Below are positions 5,248 through 12,237 of a stretch of DNA of 21,614 nucleotides, one piece after another. Numbering within the stretch: the stretch's first letter is position 1; each line of letters begins with the position of its first letter. The translations under genes were made by a program, and so were the position numbers. The notes under the pieces are model-generated. The model made no database searches. It was given only the letters and a program-made list of their open reading frames with translations, and had not been told where the DNA came from. Source of the DNA: Clostridia bacterium (GTDB lineage: Bacteria; Bacillota; Clostridia; Oscillospirales; Acutalibacteraceae); NCBI GenBank assembly GCA_017631705.1, contig JAGBSU010000119.1, positions 1-21,614 of the forward strand, in the 5' to 3' direction.

Positions 5248-7659
5248 TTATTTTACAACCAAGTTGACGAGTTTTTGCGGAACATACAATTCTTTGATAA
5301 GTTGCTTACCTTCCAGTTCGGGCGCTACGCGTTCGTGTTGTTTGGCGGCAGCCAATACCGAAGTGGCATCTTCTTCCATACCCACCGTGATACGTGCGCG
5401 GATTTTACCGTTGACTTGTACGGCAATTTCCACGCTGCTTTCCACGCATTTGGCAGGGTCGAATTCCGGCCACGGTTGATAAGCCAATTCTTCTTTATGA
5501 CCGACAAATTCCCACAATTCCTCGGTGAGGTGAGGAGCAAACGGATTGAGCAATTGCAACAAAATGGAATATTCGCCACGGGTTACACCGATGTTGGCAA
5601 AATCGTTCATCAATGCCATCATAGCAGCAATCGCTGTATTGAATTTCAAGTTTTCGATGTCTTCGCTCACTTTGCGAATGGTTTTGTGAATCGGCAACTC
5701 CGCTTCGGGGCGAATGGCATCGCTGTCAATCAGGCTATCCGCCATCATCCACACACGTTCCAAGAAACGTCCTGCACCGCGAATGCTGGCGCTCGACCAC
5801 GGTGCCGCTTTTTCAAAGTCACCGATAAACATTTCGTATACACGCAACGTATCGGCACCGTATTCATTAACGATATCGTCGGGGTTGACCACGTTACCGC
5901 GGGATTTAGACATTTTTTCGCCGTTTTCGCCCAAAATCATACCGTGGCTGGTACGTTTGGCATACGGTTCTGCCGTCGGAGCCACACCGATATCGTACAA
6001 GAATTTGTGCCAGAAACGGCTATACAACAAGTGCAAGGTGGTATGTTCCATACCGCCGTTGTACCAATTGACAGGCGTCCAGTATTCCAAAGCTTCTTTG
6101 GAAGCCAAAGCGGTGTCGTTGTGCGGGTCGCAGTACCGCAAGAAATACCACGAAGAACCTGCCCATTGGGGCATGGTGTCTGTTTCGCGTTTGGCGGGTG
6201 CGCCACATTTCGGGCAAGTGGTGTTTACCCAGTCTTCAATCGCCGCCAACGGGGATTCACCGTTATCGGTCGGCTCATAACTTTCCACTTTGGGCAAACG
6301 AATCGGCAATTCTTCTTCCGGTACGGCTACGTGACCGCAATGCGGGCAGTGCACGATCGGAATCGGTTCGCCCCAATAGCGTTGGCGAGAAAAAACCCAG
6401 TCACGCAGTTTGTAGTTGACTTTGGTTTCGCCGATACCGTTTTTCTCCAAATAATCAATCACAGCCACCTTAGCTTCTTCCACAGTTTTACCGTTTAAGA
6501 AGTCGGAGTTGACCAAAATGCCGGTAGCACAATCGGTGAACGCTTCTTTTTCCACGTCACCGCCTTGTACCACTTCCACAATGGGTAAATCGAATTTCTT
6601 GGCGAATTCCCAGTCACGCGTGTCGTGTGCGGGAACGGCCATGATAGCACCCGTACCGTAAGAAACCAACACGTAGTCGGAAATAAAAATCGGAATATCT
6701 TTGCCGTTTAAGGGGTTGACGGCGGTAACGCCTTTGAGTTTCACGCCACTCTTATCTTTGGCAACTTCGGTACGTTCGAAATCGGATTTGCGTGCCGCGG
6801 CTTCTTGGTATTTGCGTATATCGTCTATGTTTTTGAGCAAGCCTTTGTTTGCCCAGGTTTCTACCAATTCGTGTTCCGGCGAAACAACCATGTAGGTAGC
6901 ACCAAACAAGGTATCGGGACGGGTGGTGTACACTTTAATCGGTTCACCGGCAGAGGTTTTAAAAGTAACCTCGGCACCGGTGGAACGACCGATCCAGTTG
7001 ATTTGTTGAGCGCGCACGCGTTCGGGATAATCCACCAACGACAAATCATCAATCAAGCGTTGTGCATAGGCAGTGATTTTGAGCATCCATTGGCTTTTTA
7101 CCTTACGCACGACTTCGCCGCCGCAACGTTCGCAAACGCCACCGACAACTTCTTCGTTAGCAAGCACGCATTTGCAAGAGGTACACCAGTTGACAGCCAT
7201 TTCTTTTTTATAGGCTAATCCTTGCTTGAACAGTTGCAAGAAAATCCATTGCGTCCATTTGTAATAATTCGGATCGGTGGTGTTGATTTCACGCGTCCAG
7301 TCAAAGGATAGACCCAAACCTTGTAATTGTGCTTTGAAACGAGCCACATTATTTTGTGTCACCACTTCGGGATGAATGTGGTGTTGAATGGCGAAGTTTT
7401 CGGTAGGCAAACCGAAAGCGTCCCAACCCATCGGGTAAAGCACGTTGTAGCCTTGCATACGGCGTTTACGTGCCACCACGTCCAACGCCGTGTAGGAGCG
7501 CGGGTGGCCTACGTGCAAGCCTTGGCCGGACGGATATGGAAATTCCACCAACGCAAAATAGGCCGGTTTTTCGGTGCTATTTGATGCAGCAAACGTGTTT
7601 TCAGTTTCCCATTTGGTTTGCCATTTCTTTTCAATTTCTGACGGGTTATACTGTTTCAT
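5248..7659 (-). CDS. leuS: Leucine-tRNA ligase
   Basis: Class I aminoacyl-tRNA synthetase charging tRNA-Leu with leucine. The protein is 803 residues, normal for the bacterial form. The HIGH-type motif is HVGH (49-52) after FPYPSGQGL, and the KMSKS loop is at 582-586. A zinc-ribbon Cys cluster (NWCTSCKCVLANEEVVGGVC) lies near residue 155-175 and a second pair of CPxCG motifs occurs later. The editing CP1 domain shows the threonine-rich TTRPDTLFGATY and the GTGAIMAVPAHDTRD block. The start ATG overlaps the rsfS stop (ATGA) and is preceded by GGAGGATG. The stop is TAA. Leucine-tRNA ligase commonly follows rsfS-type genes in Clostridia, which fits this order. No clear terminator follows before the rpsU promoter. 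Confidence 0.98.
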   Translation of the reverse strand: MKQYNPSEIEKKWQTKWETENTFAASNSTEKPAYFALVEFPYPSGQGLHVGHPRSYTALDVVARKRRMQGYNVLYPMGWDAFGLPTENFAIQHHIHPEVVTQNNVARFKAQLQGLGLSFDWTREINTTDPNYYKWTQWIFLQLFKQGLAYKKEMAVNWCTSCKCVLANEEVVGGVCERCGGEVVRKVKSQWMLKITAYAQRLIDDLSLVDYPERVRAQQINWIGRSTGAEVTFKTSAGEPIKVYTTRPDTLFGATYMVVSPEHELVETWANKGLLKNIDDIRKYQEAAARKSDFERTEVAKDKSGVKLKGVTAVNPLNGKDIPIFISDYVLVSYGTGAIMAVPAHDTRDWEFAKKFDLPIVEVVQGGDVEKEAFTDCATGILVNSDFLNGKTVEEAKVAVIDYLEKNGIGETKVNYKLRDWVFSRQRYWGEPIPIVHCPHCGHVAVPEEELPIRLPKVESYEPTDNGESPLAAIEDWVNTTCPKCGAPAKRETDTMPQWAGSSWYFLRYCDPHNDTALASKEALEYWTPVNWYNGGMEHTTLHLLYSRFWHKFLYDIGVAPTAEPYAKRTSHGMILGENGEKMSKSRGNVVNPDDIVNEYGADTLRVYEMFIGDFEKAAPWSSASIRGAGRFLERVWMMADSLIDSDAIRPEAELPIHKTIRKVSEDIENLKFNTAIAAMMALMNDFANIGVTRGEYSILLQLLNPFAPHLTEELWEFVGHKEELAYQPWPEFDPAKCVESSVEIAVQVNGKIRARITVGMEEDATSVLAAAKQHERVAPELEGKQLIKELYVPQKLVNLVVK

Positions 7660-8039
7660 GCTTTTTCATCCTCCAAAAAACTCGCTGTGGGTACGGTCTG
7701 GGCATCCTGCCACAAGCGTTCCAAATCATAAAATTGACGCGTGTTTTGCGCAAACACGTGAATCACCACTGCACCGTAATCCAAAACGGTCCATAGTGAG
7801 GATTGATACCCTTCTGTGCGCAGCGGCTTAATTTCCCGTTTTGATAAATCGGTATCCAAGTAGTCTACCAGCGCCTGAACGTGTGTTGTGCTGGTACCAG
7901 TTGCTAAGATAAAATAATCAGCCAGAGAAGTAATCTCATCAACTTTCAGTACACGGATATCCTCGGCTTTGTGTTCGTCCAAGGATTGTACCACCGCTGT
8001 GACTAAATCGAGCACTTGCTCGTTTGTTTGTTCCGTCAT
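7656..8039 (-). CDS. rsfS: Ribosomal silencing factor RsfS
   Basis: Binds ribosomal protein uL14 on the 50S subunit and blocks joining with 30S when nutrients are scarce. The protein is 127 residues, slightly longer than the usual 105-120. The family core is clear: EDIRVLKVDEITSLADYFIL followed by ATGTSTTHVQALVDYL, then the SSLWTVLDYGAVVIHVF and FYDLERLWQDA blocks. It overlaps the upstream LCP gene and downstream leuS by four bases each (ATGA). A GGAGG sits about 13 bases upstream of the start, so coupling to LCP translation probably matters. In Bacillus the equivalent gene directly follows yqeK; here an LCP gene intervenes. Confidence 0.93.
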   Translation of the reverse strand: MTEQTNEQVLDLVTAVVQSLDEHKAEDIRVLKVDEITSLADYFILATGTSTTHVQALVDYLDTDLSKREIKPLRTEGYQSSLWTVLDYGAVVIHVFAQNTRQFYDLERLWQDAQTVPTASFLEDEKA

Positions 8040-9223
8040 GATGCCGTTTTTTCCTCCGCTTCTTCTTTGACGCCGCTTTGGTCAAGCGCTATTTCCGACA
8101 ACTTTTGCAAATGCACATTGGATTTTTCGCCGGTTGCCAGCTCGGTAATTTGTACATCGGCTTCGGTAACCGGATCGTCATACGGGTTAAAGTAAGTGTT
8201 TAACGCGGTTATCAGTTCGGCACGATGCACGCTGTAATAAGAATCGGAATTGAACGAGGAAACTTCACCGGGCAACAACTGTGCTGTCATATTTTCAAGC
8301 GTTACCTTCCGCCACTCTTTGAGAATGGCTAACATATCATCCGTAGTGGTACGCGTGCGAATGGGAGTAGACCCACCCATTAACGGCAACAAGGAATCAA
8401 CTTTTAGTTGTTCTTCGGTTTGCGCACACAAGCGTTGGAACAACGCCAAAAACACACGGCGTTGTTTTACAATCCGCGATATGTCACCCGTAACGCCTTT
8501 ATCCCGCGTGGTAATGTATTGCAACGCGGCCGTACCGTCTAAGGTGCGAACGCCTTTGCCATACGTGGTTTCGCCCAACGTTATAGCGGCATCCAATTGC
8601 ACGTCCACACCGCCGAGCAAGTCGACTAATTTGACAAACGCTTCTTGCGGAATCATAAAGTAGCCGTCTACCGGCAAAGAATACTGTTCATTAAATATAG
8701 CAATAACATTGTAAGATGATGAGCCGGCTTTTTGCGTTATGGTATGTCCGACGGCTTTGTGTTCCTCAATTTCCGCTTTATACAAACGCTTTCCTTCAAA
8801 TTCGCACCAGTCCAGCGGCGCCGGATTTCCCCATACTGCACCGGCTTTTTTGGCCACCCAAATTTCGCTGTCACCCAAATAGGTATCTTGCGGAACTTCT
8901 AAAATGTTGATGGTTTTCTTTTTCTTATCATGACACAAAAGCATTAAGCTTTCGGTCGGTGACGTTTCCTCTTTGCCTAACAAGCCGACCACATAGTACG
9001 CCACCTTGTTTTGCAATGCCACCGGTGTCGTATCATAGGCGTTGACGGTGGATTCGGATTGGTCTTTGTGGGCAGAAGTTTTTGTCAACGCACGCACCGC
9101 TATCACAATAAAGACCACCAATAACACGCAAAAAACAGCCAATGAAATCATCAGCACACGGCGACCTTGGTTTCTTTTTTTTCCAGTCCCTTGTTTTGCT
9201 TTTTTACGAGTATCCTTCGCCAT
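8036..9223 (-). CDS. LytR-CpsA-Psr (LCP) family protein, divergent
   Basis: LCP proteins are membrane-anchored enzymes that transfer glycopolymers from a lipid carrier onto peptidoglycan. The protein is 395 residues from ATG 9223. I chose that start over 9241 because AGGAGG (9230-9235) lies six bases upstream. A basic cytoplasmic tail (KKAKQGTGKKR) and one membrane segment at about residues 24-44 precede the extracellular domain. LCP hallmarks are VDGYFMIPQEAFVKLVDLL, LDGTAALQYITTRDKG and the arginine-rich GDISRIVKQRR. The usual first acid-Arg region is altered: the common R-x-D-T reads PTESLM, and PRDTYV reads PQDTYL. Activity may therefore differ from the classic ligases. The gene lies between nadD-yqeK and rsfS in the operon. 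Confidence 0.85.
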   Translation of the reverse strand: MAKDTRKKAKQGTGKKRNQGRRVLMISLAVFCVLLVVFIVIAVRALTKTSAHKDQSESTVNAYDTTPVALQNKVAYYVVGLLGKEETSPTESLMLLCHDKKKKTINILEVPQDTYLGDSEIWVAKKAGAVWGNPAPLDWCEFEGKRLYKAEIEEHKAVGHTITQKAGSSSYNVIAIFNEQYSLPVDGYFMIPQEAFVKLVDLLGGVDVQLDAAITLGETTYGKGVRTLDGTAALQYITTRDKGVTGDISRIVKQRRVFLALFQRLCAQTEEQLKVDSLLPLMGGSTPIRTRTTTDDMLAILKEWRKVTLENMTAQLLPGEVSSFNSDSYYSVHRAELITALNTYFNPYDDPVTEADVQITELATGEKSNVHLQKLSEIALDQSGVKEEAEEKTAS

Positions 9224-9233
9224 ATTGTTCCTC

Positions 9234-10406
9234 CTATTCAAACTCCCGATAACAAGCCAAAGTATCGGGATGTACCGGTCGTTGTTGTTCTTTCAAATCC
9301 CGAACGGTGTACGCCAACGCATATTGCATCGCGGCACGCCAATCTTTTTCGGTTAAATCGCGCATAATCTCGACATCGGGATAATCACGGTCTGCCGATG
9401 TAAAATCCGCTAAATACAGCACAATATCCGGCATCGTCATGCCGGCTCTGCCGGTGGTATGATACCGTACCGGCTCTAAAATTTCCGTATCGCCAATTCC
9501 TAAAATGTGTTCCAAAAACACCGCACCGGAACGCGCATGCCACAATTTTGGTGCTTGTTTTTCTACAGCGTCTAACAGTATATCAAATTCTTTGAAAATT
9601 TGCAACTGCGAATCGTCATCGGTATCCTTTAAAATATCATGCAACAAACCTGCCGTATATGCTTTTTCGGGGTTGGTACCATATTTTTTCGCCAAATGGC
9701 GTGCTTGCTTTGCCACTTCCAAAGAATGATGAAAGCGTTTGGGCGTTAACCGTCCTCGTAAAATGTCCACATACTGTTCTTCGGTGTTGCGATACGTTTT
9801 ATTCGCCGTATACAACTGTTTTTGATTGATATACTCTTCCACCGCATGCGGAACCAAGCCTTCGAGCGATTTTCCGGCGGTGGCTTTTTCCCGAATTTCG
9901 GTAGAAGAAATTTCTACTATCGGTATTGCTTCCACCACGCACCGCGCACCTTGCTGTTCTAATTGTTTGGCATGTTCGACAAGCAAATCGGCAGTCACTT
10001 TATCACGCGGGGCGGCGCACAAGGTTGCCATGGCGGCAATGTCCGCAAAACGATACCACGTGCCAAGTGTTAAAAACATATCCGCACCCGTGAGCAAAAA
10101 TAACTCGGCATCGGGGTATTGTCGTTTTAAAGCTTCCAGCGTAAACACCGTAAAACTGGCACCGCGGCGATTAATTTCCAAATCCGACACCGCCAATTCC
10201 GCATACGGCTCACATGCCAAGCGACACATAGCCACTCGGTCAACGGCAGGGGCTAAATCGGGCTTCACTTTATGCGGCGGCACAAAGGTCGGCATGAACA
10301 GAACACGGTCAAGCGATAACCGTGCGGCAAATTCCCTTGCCAACTGCACATGTCCGTTGTGAATGGGGTCAAAGGTTCCCCCAAACAAAGCAATCCGCTC
10401 GTGCAT
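9234..10406 (-). CDS. nadD: Fused NadD nicotinate-nucleotide adenylyltransferase and YqeK HD-domain hydrolase
   Basis: A 390-residue two-domain protein in one unbroken frame. Residues 1-200 are NadD, which makes deamido-NAD from nicotinate mononucleotide and ATP: GGTFDPIHNGH (9-19), the PPHK loop, the TGADMFLTLGTW block and ISSTEIR (166-172). Residues 205-390 are YqeK, an HD-domain enzyme known to split diadenosine tetraphosphate symmetrically: RFHHSLEVA (225-233) and GLLHDILKD with His256-Asp257. The two are normally separate neighbouring genes (yqeJ-yqeK in Bacillus). The linker around TANKTYRNTEEQY has no stop or start signal. The stop is TAG, followed within the same bases by the ribosome binding site of the LCP gene. 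Confidence 0.93.
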   Translation of the reverse strand: MHERIALFGGTFDPIHNGHVQLAREFAARLSLDRVLFMPTFVPPHKVKPDLAPAVDRVAMCRLACEPYAELAVSDLEINRRGASFTVFTLEALKRQYPDAELFLLTGADMFLTLGTWYRFADIAAMATLCAAPRDKVTADLLVEHAKQLEQQGARCVVEAIPIVEISSTEIREKATAGKSLEGLVPHAVEEYINQKQLYTANKTYRNTEEQYVDILRGRLTPKRFHHSLEVAKQARHLAKKYGTNPEKAYTAGLLHDILKDTDDDSQLQIFKEFDILLDAVEKQAPKLWHARSGAVFLEHILGIGDTEILEPVRYHTTGRAGMTMPDIVLYLADFTSADRDYPDVEIMRDLTEKDWRAAMQYALAYTVRDLKEQQRPVHPDTLACYREFE

Positions 10407-10412
10407 GGTAAC

Positions 10413-10709
10413 TCACCTTTCTCGCGGTAAAATGATTTTTGGCTCTTCAGGGTGGCGGCGATACAACACAAATACGCGGCCGATTACTTGCACCACTTCT
10501 GCACCGACTGCCGCGGCAATCGTTTCCGCCACAGTGCGCACCGGTTCGGGTGCGGTTGGCAATACACGACCTTGAATCAGTTCGCGTGCCGTTAAGGCAT
10601 CATCGGCTTGTTTGCAAACGGTGTCCGATACACCGCCTTTGCCGACGTGCAAAATATCTTCCATGTGATTTGCCAAACCGCGTAAATACGCGCGTTGTTT
10701 GCTGGTCAT
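10413..10709 (-). CDS. yhbY: YhbY family RNA-binding protein (CRM domain)
   Basis: A small RNA-binding protein associated with pre-50S ribosomes. It has 98 residues, the normal length, starting MTSKQRAYLRGLANHM. The CRM-domain GxxG-type loop reads HVGKGGVSD, and the strand QVIGRVFVLYRRHPEEPKI matches the C-terminal half of the domain. The ATG follows the rdgB TAA with no base in between. The ribosome binding site GGGAGG lies inside the 3' end of rdgB. The downstream nadD-yqeK start is 7 bases after its TGA. The yhbY-nadD-yqeK order matches yqeI-yqeJ-yqeK in Bacillus. Confidence 0.93.
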   Translation of the reverse strand: MTSKQRAYLRGLANHMEDILHVGKGGVSDTVCKQADDALTARELIQGRVLPTAPEPVRTVAETIAAAVGAEVVQVIGRVFVLYRRHPEEPKIILPRER

Positions 10710-11309
10710 TTAATTTCCTCCCAATCGATTCTGTAACAACTTTTGAAACGTCCGTAGCGCTTGACCGCGATGGCTGATAGCATCTTTTTCGGCGGCGGTC
10801 ATTTCGGCAGTAGTTTTATTGCCCACATAAAACAGCGGGTCATAGCCGAAACCATTGGTGCCGCGTTCCTCATAGCCAATACGGCCGTGTACCGTTCCCT
10901 CGGCGGTAATTGGTTCGCTGCCGTCGGGGAACACACAACATACGGCACACACAAACTGTGCGGTACGTTGTTCGGTCGGCACGTCTTTGAGTGCCGCTAA
11001 CAGTTTATCGTTACATTCTTTGTCGGTACCATTAGGGCCGGCATATCGTGCCGAATAAATACCGGGGGCACCGTCGAGCGCATCCACCGTCAAACCGGAA
11101 TCGTCGGCAATCGCCGGCAAACCGGTTACAGCACTTGCCGAGGTGGCTTTCAAATACGCGTTTTCGGCAAAGGTGGTGCCGGTTTCTTCTACTTCCGGCA
11201 ACGAAATCCCCAAATCCCTATCGGTTACGGCTTCAATACCGAGCGGCTGTAAAATACGCGCTAATTCCGTTAATTTATGAGCATTGTGTGTAGCAATAAT
11301 GTATCGCAT
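10710..11309 (-). CDS. rdgB: XTP/dITP diphosphatase (RdgB/HAM1 family)
   Basis: Removes non-canonical purine nucleotides (XTP, dITP, ITP) by hydrolysis to the monophosphate and pyrophosphate, keeping them out of DNA and RNA. The protein is 199 residues, typical. Motifs are IATHNAHKLTEL (4-15) for substrate and phosphate binding, the ETGTTFAENAYLKA segment, the catalytic ADDSGLTVDALDGAPG and the C-terminal SHRGQALRTFQ. The start is ATG 11309, with GGAGAG about 10 bases upstream overlapping the ftsY end. The TAA stop directly abuts the yhbY ATG in the same frame. A location between ftsY and yhbY is compatible with a housekeeping operon. Confidence 0.96.
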   Translation of the reverse strand: MRYIIATHNAHKLTELARILQPLGIEAVTDRDLGISLPEVEETGTTFAENAYLKATSASAVTGLPAIADDSGLTVDALDGAPGIYSARYAGPNGTDKECNDKLLAALKDVPTEQRTAQFVCAVCCVFPDGSEPITAEGTVHGRIGYEERGTNGFGYDPLFYVGNKTTAEMTAAEKDAISHRGQALRTFQKLLQNRLGGN

Positions 11310-11315
11310 AGATTT

Positions 11316-12224
11316 TCACTCTCCAAACAAGCCTTGGGCAAATGAATCGGCATCAAAAGGTTGTAAATCGTCAATCCCTTCGCCGACACCGATGTATTTC
11401 ACCGGTACGCCCAATTCCTCGTGTACGGTCAGTACCACACCGCCTCGCGCGGTACCGTCCAATTTGGTAAGAACAATACCGGTGATACCGGCGGCTTGCA
11501 AAAATTCCCGTGCTTGATTGACAGCATTTTGTCCGGTGGTGGCATCCAACACCAGCAACACCTCACAAGCGGCATTCGGCAATTCCCGTTCAATAACACG
11601 GCGAATTTTCGCCAATTCGTCCATCAGATTTTTCTTGTTGTGTAATCGGCCGGCAGTATCACAAATCACCACGTCGATACCTCTGGCTTTGGCGGCAGAA
11701 AGAGCGTCAAATACCACAGCGGCCGGGTCGGCGTTTGCTGCGTGTTTTACCAGTTCTACATCGGCACGTTGTGCCCATACCTCCAATTGCTCAATGGCGG
11801 CGGCACGAAAAGTGTCTGCAGCACCGAGCAGTACTTTTTTACCGTCGGCTTTCAGGCGGGCCGCTAATTTGCCGATGGTTGTGGTTTTTCCCACGCCGTT
11901 GACGCCGATAACCAACACCACCGACGGTGTGGTAGTCAGTTGTAACGAGGCATCACCGCTAATCATTTCTGCCACGGTTTCTCGCAACAGTCCGCGAATG
12001 GCATCGGGGTCGGTTTCACCGCGTTCCTTGACCAAGATGCGCAGTTTTTCGCAGAGTGTATCGGCAGTGGCAACACCGACATCTGCTGTTATCAGTATTT
12101 CTTGTAATTCCTCAAACAATTCGTCGTCGATTTTGGTAAAGGCTTTTAACATGCCGTTTACCGTACCCATCAACGAATCGCGCGTCTTACGCAGTCCTTC
12201 TCCGATTTTATTGAAAAAACCCAT
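11316..12224 (-). CDS. ftsY: Signal recognition particle receptor FtsY
   Basis: The SRP-receptor GTPase that docks ribosome-nascent chain complexes at the membrane. The 302-residue protein is the short Gram-positive type without the long acidic A domain. The N domain spans 1-95. The G domain has the P-loop GVNGVGKTT (107-115), the DTFRAAA insertion-box motif, the CDTAGR switch, TKLDGTARGG and the C-terminal GVGEGIDDLQPFD. The start has AAAGGG seven bases upstream. It lies 13 bases after smc, the same smc-ftsY order as in Bacillus and Clostridia. The stop is TGA. Confidence 0.98.
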   Translation of the reverse strand: MGFFNKIGEGLRKTRDSLMGTVNGMLKAFTKIDDELFEELQEILITADVGVATADTLCEKLRILVKERGETDPDAIRGLLRETVAEMISGDASLQLTTTPSVVLVIGVNGVGKTTTIGKLAARLKADGKKVLLGAADTFRAAAIEQLEVWAQRADVELVKHAANADPAAVVFDALSAAKARGIDVVICDTAGRLHNKKNLMDELAKIRRVIERELPNAACEVLLVLDATTGQNAVNQAREFLQAAGITGIVLTKLDGTARGGVVLTVHEELGVPVKYIGVGEGIDDLQPFDADSFAQGLFGE

Positions 12225-12237
12225 GATTTACCCTTTC

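Noticed and set aside
5275..6498. A 407-codon open frame on the plus strand opposite leuS
   Set aside because: It is antisense to the highly conserved leuS body, has no family resemblance and no ribosome binding site. It is a shadow of leuS codon use. The same holds for all other plus-strand frames.
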